DNA of 33,109 bases from Enorma sp964624825 (GCA_964624825.1 CAZUYD010000021.1:1-33109), one strand, 5' to 3'; shown: positions 16,491-23,717, counted from the stretch's first letter. Numbers and translations are program-made. The notes: a model not told the origin generated them from the letters alone.

Positions 16491-17546
16491 ATGTCCAAGC
16501 GTAACGATTTCCTGATGAGCCGTCGCGGACTCGTCGCCGCTGCGGGCGGTCTCGGCCTCGCCGGCCTCGCTGGCTGCAGCAGCAGCGATGGCAGCGGCAG
16601 CACGGCGGGCAGCGCGAGCACGGGCACCGACTATGAGACCGTAAGCCTCCGCGTTGCCTACATGCCCAACCTTGGCTCGGCCTCTTCCCTCTTCACCGCG
16701 ATCGACCAAGGCTACTTCGATGAATACGGCATCGAAGTCGAGACCGCTCAGTTCCAGGGAGGCCCTGCAGAGATCACCGCCATGCAGTCTGGCGATATCG
16801 ACATCGCCCAGATCGGCCATGGTGCGCACTCCCTGTGCATCCAGGGCGATGCGGTCGTATTCGTGTTTGACCAGCTCTCTCAGTCTGACGCCGTCGTGTG
16901 CGACAAAACCGTCGTTGCGTCCGCCGCAGACCTCGCGGGCAAGACCGTCGGTGTTTCCAGCGGCACCTCTTCCGAGATCATCCTCCAGCTCGTTCTGCGC
17001 GATGCCGGCCTTACCGAAGACGACATCACCAAGGTCGAAATGGACGTCTCGGGCATGACCACCGCGCTGCTCTCCGGCCAGATCGATGCCGCCGCCACGT
17101 GGTCGCCAAACACGGTGACCATCGAGCAGGAGCTCGGCGACAACTATCTCGTTCTCGGTACCAATACCGACTTCTCCGATGAGGTTGCCTTCCCGTCAAG
17201 CTTCGTGTGCCTGCCCGAATACGCCGAAGAGAACGCCGACGTGCTCGCGCGTTTCGGCGCCGCCATCAACAAGGCGCATATCTATAGGCTTGAGAACATC
17301 GACGAAATCGCCTCTCTCCTCGCCACCGAGCTTGACCTTCCCGAAGACACGCTTCTGGAATCCACAGGCGAGGGCGACTGGCAGGGCTCTGTCGACTGCC
17401 AAGGCGACATCGATACCATTCTGAGCTACTACACGGCCCAGCAGCAGGTGTTCCTCGACAACGGAACCATCACCGAGGAAGTTGACGTTGAGAACTATGT
17501 GAACACCGACGTTATGGCAGAGGCGTACGAGCTTTCCCAGGCATAG
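16491..17546 (+). CDS. NitT/TauT-type ABC transporter substrate-binding lipoprotein
   Basis: A 351-residue SsuA/TauA-like binding protein. It has a signal peptide with a twin-Arg-like SRRGLVAAAG start and a lipobox LAGC, then a Ser/Gly linker (SSSDGSGSTAGSAS). The mature domain reads LRVAYMPNLGSAS, AIDQGYFDEYGIEVE, AEITAMQSGDIDIAQIG, DLAGKTVGVSSGTSSE and LSGQIDAAATWSPN, which is the NMT1/SsuA pattern. The ATG at 16491 follows AAAGGAG by 7 bases; a GTG at 16470 is less likely. It is the last gene of the importer proper and should sit on the outer face of the membrane. Confidence 0.93.
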   Translation: MSKRNDFLMSRRGLVAAAGGLGLAGLAGCSSSDGSGSTAGSASTGTDYETVSLRVAYMPNLGSASSLFTAIDQGYFDEYGIEVETAQFQGGPAEITAMQSGDIDIAQIGHGAHSLCIQGDAVVFVFDQLSQSDAVVCDKTVVASAADLAGKTVGVSSGTSSEIILQLVLRDAGLTEDDITKVEMDVSGMTTALLSGQIDAAATWSPNTVTIEQELGDNYLVLGTNTDFSDEVAFPSSFVCLPEYAEENADVLARFGAAINKAHIYRLENIDEIASLLATELDLPEDTLLESTGEGDWQGSVDCQGDIDTILSYYTAQQQVFLDNGTITEEVDVENYVNTDVMAEAYELSQA

Positions 17547-17608
17547 CGTCTCGGGGCATCGCCCCCGCCCATTGATGACGAGCGCTCCCGACGTTCGTTG
17601 ACCGCCTG

Positions 17609-17642
17609 ACAGCCGGACCTTGCCACGCGAGCGTCCGGCTGT
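17609..17642 (+). other. Hairpin between importer and NagB-like gene
   Basis: Perfect 10-bp arms ACAGCCGGAC/GTCCGGCTGT with a 14-base loop, followed by TCTAT rather than a T-run. It may stabilise the importer message end or act as a weak terminator that sets the level of the downstream gene. Confidence 0.45.
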
Positions 17643-17666
17643 TCTATGAGGATGTTCTATGAGGAG
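17641..17666 (+). repeat. Two 13-base tandem repeats carrying the ribosome binding site
   Basis: GTTCTATGAGGAT is followed directly by GTTCTATGAGGAG. The second copy supplies the GAGGAG ribosome binding site for the NagB-like gene at 17673, and each copy contains an ATG. Confidence 0.6.
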
Positions 17667-17672
17667 AGAGTC

Positions 17673-18488
17673 ATGGATTACTATCATATTCCTGCCGCAG
17701 AGCTTGGGCGCGAGGCCAAGATTCCGCTACTCGTCCTCGGTGACTCCGGGGAAGTCTTCTACGAGATGGCGCTCGACATGGTGAGTACCATCCGCGCCCA
17801 CAACGAGCGCGGCGAGAAAACCGTCTTCATCTGCCCGGTAGGGCCCACAGGCCAGTATCCCATCTTCGTTCGCCTGGTAAACCGCGAGCGCATCTCGCTT
17901 GCGGATTGCTGGTTCATCAACATGGATGAATACCTTACCGACGAAGACGCCTGGATCGACGAGGCGAGCCCGCTTTCGTTCCGCGGCTTTATGAACCGCG
18001 CGGTCTATGGCAAGATCGACCCTGAACTCCTCATGCCGGAAAGCCAGCGAGTCTTCCCCGATCCTGCCGACCTCGACCGCATACCCGCGCTCATCGACGA
18101 GCTGGGCGGCGTCGACACGGCCTTCGGCGGCATCGGCATCACGGGGCACCTGGCATTCAACGAGCCGGACGATTCCCTGACCCCAGAGCAGTTCGCCAAG
18201 CTTCGCACGCGCGCGCTGGACATACATCCCGAGACGCGCGCAACGAACTGCGTGAACGATATGGGCGGTGCGCTGGAAGACATGCCCGCGCGCTGCGTGA
18301 CCGTCGGCATGCATGAGATTCTCAACGCGCGCAAGGTGCGCCTGGGGGTGTTCCGCAATCTGCACCGCGGCGTGGTGCGCCGCGCCGCCTATGGTGAGGT
18401 AACCGCCGCCTTCCCCGCGACCCTCTTGCAAAACCACCCCGATGCGCTCATCTATGTAACCGCGAACGCTTCTCAGCAGGCATACTAA
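17673..18488 (+). CDS. Glucosamine-6-phosphate deaminase/isomerase-like protein
   Basis: A 271-residue member of the NagB/6-phosphogluconolactonase fold. It keeps the phosphate/sugar loop VGPTGQYP (56-63), NMDEYL with Asp85 (D72 of NagB), and GGIGITGHLAFNEP (152-165). In true NagB the last motif is GIGxDGHxAFNEP, where Asp141-His143-Glu148 open the ring. Here that Asp is Thr157 while His159 and Glu164 remain. It may therefore be a non-deaminating isomerase or act on another sugar phosphate. The ATG at 17673 follows GAGGAGAGAG; an earlier ATG (17646) would read through the tandem repeats. It lies 126 bases after the importer and probably in the same regulon. Confidence 0.8.
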   Translation: MDYYHIPAAELGREAKIPLLVLGDSGEVFYEMALDMVSTIRAHNERGEKTVFICPVGPTGQYPIFVRLVNRERISLADCWFINMDEYLTDEDAWIDEASPLSFRGFMNRAVYGKIDPELLMPESQRVFPDPADLDRIPALIDELGGVDTAFGGIGITGHLAFNEPDDSLTPEQFAKLRTRALDIHPETRATNCVNDMGGALEDMPARCVTVGMHEILNARKVRLGVFRNLHRGVVRRAAYGEVTAAFPATLLQNHPDALIYVTANASQQAY

Positions 18489-18522
18489 ACCGTCTTGGAC
18501 GATACGCCCGGCACTCACCCGT

Positions 18523-18607
18523 CACCGGTGCTGAAAGGAGTTGGCGATAAGAAACCCCCAAGCGCTGAGATAGCCTTACGCTTACCTGCCACCGGTGCTG
18601 AAAGGAG
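18523..18607 (+). repeat. Direct repeat CACCGGTGCTGAAAGGAG, two copies 67 bases apart
   Basis: Exact 18-base copies at 18523-18540 and 18590-18607; including flanks 24 of 27 positions agree. Each contains the palindrome CACCGGTG and a strong Shine-Dalgarno AAAGGAG. Only the second is followed by a start codon (18615). Confidence 0.65.
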
Positions 18608-18614
18608 CTGCTTC

Positions 18615-18689
18615 ATGGCCGCCCCGCTCTACATTATGAGCGCGGCGGCATCGTTGCCCCAGGCGGCGACCGCTGCAGCGTCGCCGTGA
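18615..18689 (+). CDS. Possible 24-residue small protein
   Basis: ATG with AAAGGAG 7 bases upstream and a 24-codon frame reading MAAPLYIMSAAASLPQAATA and ending AASP, then TGA. It has no family marks. The strong ribosome binding site is the only support. It may be a leader peptide, a true small protein, or the remnant of a longer gene. Confidence 0.3.
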   Translation: MAAPLYIMSAAASLPQAATAAASP

Positions 18690-18832
18690 GGGGGCGCACG
18701 TAGGGCTACCGCATTCGCATACTATCCCTCACGGCCAGCAGCGCTCAACGCCGCCGGCATGACCGCGCTTCCAAAGAATCTGCCGGACGTCTTGCCGCGC
18801 TTTGCTGCGAGGTGCCCTGACACCGGGTTCCG

Positions 18833-19621
18833 TTACCGCACGAGATGCTTCACCGCGTTATACACGCAAATGAGCACAATGACCACCATAAGGCCGCTGA
18901 ACAGCTTGTCCACATGCCGGTCGTCGATGCGCTTGTTCACGGCGCGGCCGCAGATGCCGCCCAAGATGCCGCAACCAAGCATGCCCGCGATCAACAACGC
19001 GTCGATCGTGGAGAAATCGACGGTGCCCACGCTCGTGACAGTGCTCGCCGCCTGAGAGCACAGGATGATGAAAAGCGAGTTCTGCGCTGCTTGCTTGGTG
19101 CCCATGCTGAAGAAGTAGAAGAGCACCACCAGGTTGATGGGACCGCCGCCGATTCCCAAAAACGACGACATGACACCGAGGGCGCAGCCGATGACGAGGC
19201 ACGCGGGCGCACCCTCGATGCGCCTTGTGGCGATTCGAGACTTGTTGAGGTTGTATGCGAGCGTCCCCAGCGTGATGAGACCCAAAGCGACGGCCTGCAC
19301 GGCACCGGCCGTATCTGGCGTCGCGAACAGCCCCTCGACGACATCGAAGAGCCGCTTGCCGGCAAGGCCGCCCACCGTGGCACCGATCGCGAGCGGCACC
19401 GCATGGCGCCCATCCACCGACGTCGAGCCCGACAGGCGGTTCCTTACCACGGAATAGCAGGTCATGGCGAGCACGGTACAGCCCGAGAGAAAATTGATGG
19501 TACCCGGAGGGAGCGTGCCCGACGCATCGAGCACAGGCTTGATGATCACGCCGCCCCCGATGCCGCAGATGGCACCGATGATCGACGCACCGAAGCTGAT
19601 AGCGAAGAAGAGCGCGTACAT
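18833..19621 (-). CDS. TSUP (TauE/SafE) family membrane permease
   Basis: A 262-residue integral membrane protein with about eight hydrophobic segments in two related halves. The repeat hallmarks are GAICGIGGGVIIKPVL near residue 18-33 and SFLGIGGGPINLVVLFY in the second half. TauE/SafE proteins are proposed exporters or importers of sulfite, sulfoacetate or other organosulfur anions. The ATG at 19621 has GGGGGG 4 bases upstream; the longer frame from 19669 is unsupported. It lies 163 bases after larB on the same strand and converges with the NagB-like unit. With a TauT-type importer nearby, a sulfonate link is possible but not shown. Confidence 0.88.
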   Translation of the reverse strand: MYALFFAISFGASIIGAICGIGGGVIIKPVLDASGTLPPGTINFLSGCTVLAMTCYSVVRNRLSGSTSVDGRHAVPLAIGATVGGLAGKRLFDVVEGLFATPDTAGAVQAVALGLITLGTLAYNLNKSRIATRRIEGAPACLVIGCALGVMSSFLGIGGGPINLVVLFYFFSMGTKQAAQNSLFIILCSQAASTVTSVGTVDFSTIDALLIAGMLGCGILGGICGRAVNKRIDDRHVDKLFSGLMVVIVLICVYNAVKHLVR

Positions 19622-19745
19622 GCGACCCCCCAAACAGGCGAACCGACCATCCAGTATAGCGTGATGCATGGCAGCGCATGCGCACCACCGGCGGCATGCG
19701 AAGCGCTGAACGCTCGCGAAGCGCGAGCAGCTGCGATGCGGCGAG

Positions 19746-19771
19746 GCGATCAGCGAGACATCGCTGATCGC
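19746..19771. other. Perfect 11-bp hairpin after larB
   Basis: GCGATCAGCGA-GACA-TCGCTGATCGC, 14 bases after the larB stop. There is no T-run on either strand. Possible 3' mRNA end structure or protein-binding palindrome. Confidence 0.5.
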
Positions 19772-19784
19772 GCACCGCGGCCGC

Positions 19785-20549
19785 TTACCGTGCCGCGGCC
19801 GGCAGGTGATTGATGAGCGACGCCTGGTAGGCAGCGCCGAACCCGTTGTCGATGTTTACCACCGAAACCCCGCTCGCACAGCTATTCACCATAGCGAGCA
19901 AAGCGGTGATACCGCCGAGATTCGCCCCGTACCCCACGCTGGTAGGCACCGCGATGACCGGACACGAGGCAAGCCCGGCGACCACGCTGGGAAGCGCCCC
20001 CTCCATGCCCGCGATAGCGATGATGACCTGCGCCCGGGCGATGCGCTCCCCATGGCGCAGCAAGCGATGGATGCCCGCCACGCCGGCATCGTTCACGCAT
20101 GTTACCCGGTTGCCTAAGAACTGCGCGGTGATCTTGGCTTCTTCGGCCACCGGAAGATCGCTCGTCCCCGCCGTTACGATGAGGATCTCGCCGTTTCCAT
20201 CGGGCTCGGGAAGCGCGCCGACCACCCCTGCCCGAGCATCCTCGTGGTATGCAAATGGGCAGCCAAGCCGCTCGAGCGCTTGGGCTTTGTCTGCATCGAG
20301 CCGGGTGATGAGAACGCGCCGTTGGCCGGCTCCGCGCATCGCCTCGACGATGCCCGCGATCTGCTCAGCGGTTTTCCCGGCACCATAGATGACCTCGGAT
20401 ACGCCCGTGCGCACGCCGCGCGCGGTATCCACCTGAGCATAGTCGAGATCGGCGACCGCGTCCAGGTGAACGCGGTCCACAAGCTCGCGCGGGGTAAGAT
20501 CGCCCGAGGCGACCCGTTCGGCAAGCGTTTCGAGCTCAGATGCATCCAT
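19785..20549 (-). CDS. larB: LarB, nickel-pincer cofactor carboxylase
   Basis: LarB carboxylates nicotinic acid adenine dinucleotide and cleaves it, the first step of nickel-pincer nucleotide synthesis. The 254 residues fit the family. The N-terminal part has DYAQVDTARGVRTGVSEVIY, in which the pyridine-binding Tyr/Arg region lies. The C-terminal PurE-like domain carries TAGTSDLPVAEEA, NDAGVAGIHRLL and PTSVGYGANLGGITALLAMV, followed by NSCASGVSVVNIDNGFGAA. The ATG at 20549 has GAGAAGGGG about 8 bases upstream; a longer frame from 20693 runs into the promoter of the divergent gene. With larC and a larA-like gene it provides two of the three cofactor enzymes; larE is not in this window. Confidence 0.95.
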   Translation of the reverse strand: MDASELETLAERVASGDLTPRELVDRVHLDAVADLDYAQVDTARGVRTGVSEVIYGAGKTAEQIAGIVEAMRGAGQRRVLITRLDADKAQALERLGCPFAYHEDARAGVVGALPEPDGNGEILIVTAGTSDLPVAEEAKITAQFLGNRVTCVNDAGVAGIHRLLRHGERIARAQVIIAIAGMEGALPSVVAGLASCPVIAVPTSVGYGANLGGITALLAMVNSCASGVSVVNIDNGFGAAYQASLINHLPAAAR

Positions 20550-20585
20550 AATGTGCCCCTTCTCCGTTTCATCACATGTTGCCCG

Positions 20586-20591
20586 TATAAT
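20586..20591 (+). promoter_or_regulatory. Consensus -10 box upstream of the small membrane protein
   Basis: A perfect TATAAT on the plus strand, 53 bases before the ATG at 20645; no clear -35 box at 16-18 bases. Confidence 0.4.
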
Positions 20592-20644
20592 CTCACCCAT
20601 CGCCGCCGCACGGCTAGACGAGTTCACCACCATAGGGAGTCCGC

Positions 20645-20956
20645 ATGAGCGAGCAAATCGACCATACGAAATCGCACGGCTCTGGTTCCGCAAGCCCCGC
20701 TATCGCCATCGCCTCGCTCGCGCTCGGTGTTCTTGGCGCGATCATAGGATATCGCCTCAACTTGCTTGTGGGCCTCGCGCTTGTGATTGCCTGCATTGGC
20801 TGCGGCATCGTCGCGCTGCGCCGGAAAACACCGCTGCGATGGATGGCCGTCATCGGAATCGTTCTGGGCGTGCTCTGCCTCGTCATCTGTGCCGCCGTGA
20901 TCGGAATCTTCATCTATCAGACGCAGCAGATGAACGAGCTGCTCGCGTACTCATAG
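20645..20956 (+). CDS. Small DUF4190-like membrane protein
   Basis: A 103-residue protein of unknown function with a polar N terminus (1-17). Hydrophobic segments lie at about 18-35 and 39-57, then a basic turn RRKTPLRW, then a third segment at about 67-92. The ALGVLGAIIGYRL and GIVLGVLCLVI repeats resemble the Gly/Leu pattern of DUF4190 proteins. AGGGAG precedes the ATG by 6 bases. It is divergent from larB, with a consensus -10 between them. No function can be assigned. Confidence 0.75.
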   Translation: MSEQIDHTKSHGSGSASPAIAIASLALGVLGAIIGYRLNLLVGLALVIACIGCGIVALRRKTPLRWMAVIGIVLGVLCLVICAAVIGIFIYQTQQMNELLAYS

Positions 20957-20998
20957 GCTTGCAGGCAGCGGCGCGGGCAGGCTCTCTGGGTGCGCCAC

Positions 20999-21039
20999 GC
21001 ATCATAGCAGCCGCATCATAGCAGCCGCATCACAGCAGC
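20999..21039. repeat. Three tandem 14-base repeats at the end of the ArsC-like gene
   Basis: GCATCATAGCAGCC occurs twice, followed by GCATCACAGCAGC. The stop codon of the ArsC/Spx-type gene lies in the third unit, so repeat number could change the 3' end only outside the gene. Confidence 0.7.
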
Positions 21040-21398
21040 GCATCTTCCCACGCGGCCTCGCGAAATCCCACCAAGACGACGTCATCGGCGATGACAAGCG
21101 GACGCTTGACGAGCATGCCGTCTGTCGCAAGCAACGCATAGGCATCCTCGTCGCTCATCCCCGCGTCGAGCTGCGCCTTGATGCCCAGCTCGCGATACCT
21201 CATGCCGCTTGCATTGAAAAAGCGCCGCAACGGCAGCCCTGAGCGGGCGTGCCATGCCGCGATCTCGTCGGCGCGCGGATTATCCTCGACGATATGCCGG
21301 TCGATGTGCGCGACGTTGTGTTCGTCGAGCCATGCTTTCGCCTTCTTGCAGGTCGAGCAGGGCGGATACCCAATAAAGAGCACCGGTTTCGTGGACAT
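21030..21398 (-). CDS. ArsC/Spx-family thioredoxin-fold protein
   Basis: A 122-residue protein of the arsenate reductase (ArsC)/Spx/YffB family. The redox motif YPPCSTCKKAKAWLDEH (10-26) contains a CxxC. NPRADEIAAWHARSGLPLRRFFN and DGMLVKRPLVIADDVVLVGF follow; the latter is the usual family end with the KRP motif. Most such small ArsC-like proteins have no proven arsenate activity; some are Spx-type regulators. The ATG at 21398 has AGGAGG 4 bases upstream. It converges with the small membrane protein gene and diverges from the PHP phosphatase gene. Confidence 0.88.
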   Translation of the reverse strand: MSTKPVLFIGYPPCSTCKKAKAWLDEHNVAHIDRHIVEDNPRADEIAAWHARSGLPLRRFFNASGMRYRELGIKAQLDAGMSDEDAYALLATDGMLVKRPLVIADDVVLVGFREAAWEDALL

Positions 21399-21669
21399 GA
21401 TTCCTCCTGCCATCTTCTCGCGCGCGCAGGTCGCTCGATAGGGCTTACGCGGCATCGCGCGCGTCAGATCATGGAACGGCTTTATCGTATGCCATATTGT
21501 GCCTGGGGTCGATGGCACGCAAAACAATGGTGCGCGCCGCGCGCGCCGCGAGTATCATGGCATCGGCACCGTGTCCCCAAGCGTTCGCGCGGGGCGGTCG
21601 CAAAGATGCCAGCCGCCGGCATGAGGGCACCGTGCCATCCGTACGAACGAAGCTGCCAAGGAGGATTCT

Positions 21670-22590
21670 ATGTTCCCACGCGCTCCCCTTACCGACTGCC
21701 ATACGCATACCGCGTTCTCGGACGGGATATCGACCTTCGAGGAGAACGTCCGCGCGGCCGCAGATGCCGGGTGCCGGGTACTCGTTGCAACCGACCATCT
21801 CACGGTTCCCGCCCCCATGGATCCCGCCTGCGCGGCGGCCGTTCCCGCAAGCAAACTCGCCGAGCGTCGCGAAGCCTTCGATCGCGCCCGGGAATATGCC
21901 GCCGAGATAGCGCCGGACCTTGAGTTTATCTATGGATTCGAATGCGATTGGTACGACGGGTGCGAGCCGCTGGTCGAAACGTGGTCGGCCGGCGCGATCG
22001 TACGGCTCGGAAGCGTTCACTGGCTGGGCGATACCGGCGATATCCATTCCGGCGGGTGCGATACTGCGTATGCAAATGATGCGGCTATAGTTCCCGCCGG
22101 CCAGCATGGCAGCGGCTCGGGCTGGATAGACGACGTGACCGATCTGCATATATGGCATGAGCTTGGCCCGGACGAGATCTGGCGCCAGTACGTGCGTACG
22201 TGGTGCCGCGCGTGCGAGAGCCCGCTTTCGTTCGACACCATGGCGCATCCCGACCTGCCCACGCGGTTCACGAACGAGGGGCTCGTCCCCACCATCGACC
22301 TTGCCCCGCTATGGGATGAGATGGTGGCGTGCGCGCACGATACCGGCCGGCGCGTCGAGCTCTCAACGGCGGCCTGGCGTAAGGGCCTGAGCGACTACTA
22401 CCCTGCGCGTGGCCTGCTTGAGCGGTTTGCGCGCGCGGGCGTGCCCATCACCTTCGGCTCGGATGCACATCAGGCATGCGACATATGCTGGGGCATTCCC
22501 GAAGCGATGGGACATGCCATGCAGGCCGGATACCGCACCTTCGACGCGCCCCATGCCGACGGCAGCTGGGAGACGTACGCGCTGGAGTAG
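21670..22590 (+). CDS. PHP-domain phosphatase, probable histidinol-phosphatase
   Basis: A 306-residue PHP (polymerase and histidinol phosphatase) hydrolase with a trinuclear metal centre. Motifs in order: DCHTHTAFSDG (9-19), ATDHLT (40-45), YGFECDW, LGSVHWLGD, TMAHPDL, VELSTAAWRKG and FGSDAHQACDICWG. The length and motif set fit the HisK/HisJ type that dephosphorylates L-histidinol phosphate. The single-domain HisB encoded here lacks a phosphatase, so this gene would fill the missing step, and it converges on the hisE end of the his operon. AAGGAGG lies 5 bases before the ATG. Confidence 0.85.
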   Translation: MFPRAPLTDCHTHTAFSDGISTFEENVRAAADAGCRVLVATDHLTVPAPMDPACAAAVPASKLAERREAFDRAREYAAEIAPDLEFIYGFECDWYDGCEPLVETWSAGAIVRLGSVHWLGDTGDIHSGGCDTAYANDAAIVPAGQHGSGSGWIDDVTDLHIWHELGPDEIWRQYVRTWCRACESPLSFDTMAHPDLPTRFTNEGLVPTIDLAPLWDEMVACAHDTGRRVELSTAAWRKGLSDYYPARGLLERFARAGVPITFGSDAHQACDICWGIPEAMGHAMQAGYRTFDAPHADGSWETYALE

Positions 22591-22704
22591 TCCTTGGCGC
22601 CGAAGCCGGATTTCATACAGTTTGATCTCACCACCAGACGCTCAGCGGCGCCCGAGAAGGAGCGGCCTCGGCACGCAAGCTGGATGGCGAGGCGCTTAAG
22701 ACTC

Positions 22705-22743
22705 GGGGCGGGCGCTGCAATCTTGATATGCGTGCCCCGCCCC
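22705..22743. other. Hairpin in the convergent gap between PHP gene and hisE
   Basis: Arms GGGGCGGG/CCCGCCCC with a 23-base loop between the two convergent stops. It could hinder readthrough in both directions, but there is no T-run. Confidence 0.35.
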
Positions 22744-22775
22744 TGTGGCGCCGATGACGATAAGAAGCCGGGCGC

Positions 22776-23093
22776 CTACCGGTGACGCGCGTCCAGTTCC
22801 CCGGCGAGCTCTTCGACGGTGACCCCATAGCGCTCGAGCGTCACGAGCAGATGGTAGACAAGGTCGGCCGCCTCGTAGCGGATGTGGTCGTGGTCGTTAT
22901 CCTTCGCCGCCATGATGACCTCGCACGCTTCCTCGGCAAGCTTCTTGAGCAGGCTGTCTTCGTTGCCCTGAAGCAGCTGCGCCGTATAGCTCTCCTCGGG
23001 TGACGCGGTGCGGCGGCTATGGATCACGCTCGAGAGGCTCTTGAGCGTGATGCCGATATCTCCTGGCTGCACGTGCGCGGTTCTCTCGCCCAT
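22776..23093 (-). CDS. hisE: HisE, phosphoribosyl-ATP pyrophosphatase
   Basis: Second step of histidine synthesis: PR-ATP to PR-AMP and pyrophosphate. 105 residues, MazG-like all-alpha fold, with LLKKLAEEACEVIMAAKD and RYEAADLVYHLLVTLERYGV as metal-binding helices. It is separate from HisI here, whereas many bacteria have a HisIE fusion. It starts 15 bases after hisI and is the last gene of the block. Confidence 0.93.
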   Translation of the reverse strand: MGERTAHVQPGDIGITLKSLSSVIHSRRTASPEESYTAQLLQGNEDSLLKKLAEEACEVIMAAKDNDHDHIRYEAADLVYHLLVTLERYGVTVEELAGELDARHR

Positions 23094-23108
23094 CGGTCAC
23101 ATCTCCCA

Positions 23109-23426
23109 TCAAACAAGCCGGTTGAAAAAGCACGTACGATTCCCGGTGTGGCAGGCGGGACCCGGCGAGTCGACGCGCACGAGCAGGGTGTCGGCGTCGC
23201 AGTCTGCCCAAAGCTCGTGCACCTGCTGCATGTTTCCGCTCGTCGCGCCCTTGTTCCACAGCTCCTGGCGGCTTCGGCTCCAAAACCATGTGGTGCCGGT
23301 CTCGATGGTGCGTTGCAGCGACTCGGCGTTCATCCAGGCAACCATGAGCACCTCGCCGGTATCCCATTGCTGAACCACCGCGGGAATGAGCCCGTTTTCG
23401 TCGAATCTCAATTGGTCGATATTCAT
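23109..23426 (-). CDS. hisI: HisI, phosphoribosyl-AMP cyclohydrolase
   Basis: Third step of histidine synthesis: opening of the PR-AMP adenine ring, Zn- and Mg-dependent. 105 residues. Family marks: FDENGLIPAVVQQWDTGEVLMVAWMN, LWNKGATSGN, the metal-binding DCDADTLLV and the Zn Cys motif ACHTGNRTCFF. The ATG at 23426 has AGGA 7-8 bases upstream, better than the GTG two codons earlier. Confidence 0.95.
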   Translation of the reverse strand: MNIDQLRFDENGLIPAVVQQWDTGEVLMVAWMNAESLQRTIETGTTWFWSRSRQELWNKGATSGNMQQVHELWADCDADTLLVRVDSPGPACHTGNRTCFFNRLV

Positions 23427-23432
23427 GAGCAC

Positions 23433-23717
23433 GTCCTAACGAAATGCGTCTTACGCCCCAGACGGGCTTTCGGCCGATACGGGAACGCAGCCGGCTCTCC
23501 GGTTGCCGCGGTGCATCGAGAAACCCCGGCGGCAAGCGCTCCCGGTGCCGCAGACCGGCCTGAACGGGGAGGCTGCAGGCCCTTCCAGACCGGCGAGGGC
23601 TTCCAGATGCCCGAGGTTGCCCCGAAGCCCAAGGCGCCCCGGAAGCCCGAGGGCGCGCCGTTGCGCGGCGCCCGAAAGCTTGAAGGACTAGACCGGGTGC
23701 CTGGGAAGCCTCCAACC
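23433..23717. other. Unexplained 285-base gap inside the his block
   Basis: Between hisF and hisI, where the neighbouring his genes overlap or nearly touch. Very GC-rich with several short inverted segments (for example near 23652-23674) but no ORF with a ribosome binding site. The minus-strand frame open across it reads only Arg/Pro/Ala-rich low-complexity sequence and runs on through hisI. Confidence 0.45.

Larger units (their letters stand above)
18489..18832. other. Intergenic stretch with a duplicated motif and a 24-codon ORF
   Basis: About 340 bases between the NagB-like gene and the convergent TSUP permease gene. It holds two copies of an 18-base exact repeat (18523 and 18590) and a short ORF with a strong ribosome binding site (18615-18689). 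Nothing recognisable follows from 18690 to 18832, and I see no terminator with a T-run. Confidence 0.45.

Noticed and set aside
18540..18615. Possible TPP-type riboswitch (a CTGAGA and an ACCTG are present)
   Set aside because: The conserved elements around them and the expected helices are missing, and no thiamine gene follows.
23017..23715. 232-codon minus-strand ORF across the hisF-hisI gap
   Set aside because: Arg/Pro-rich low-complexity reading that overlaps hisI in another frame.
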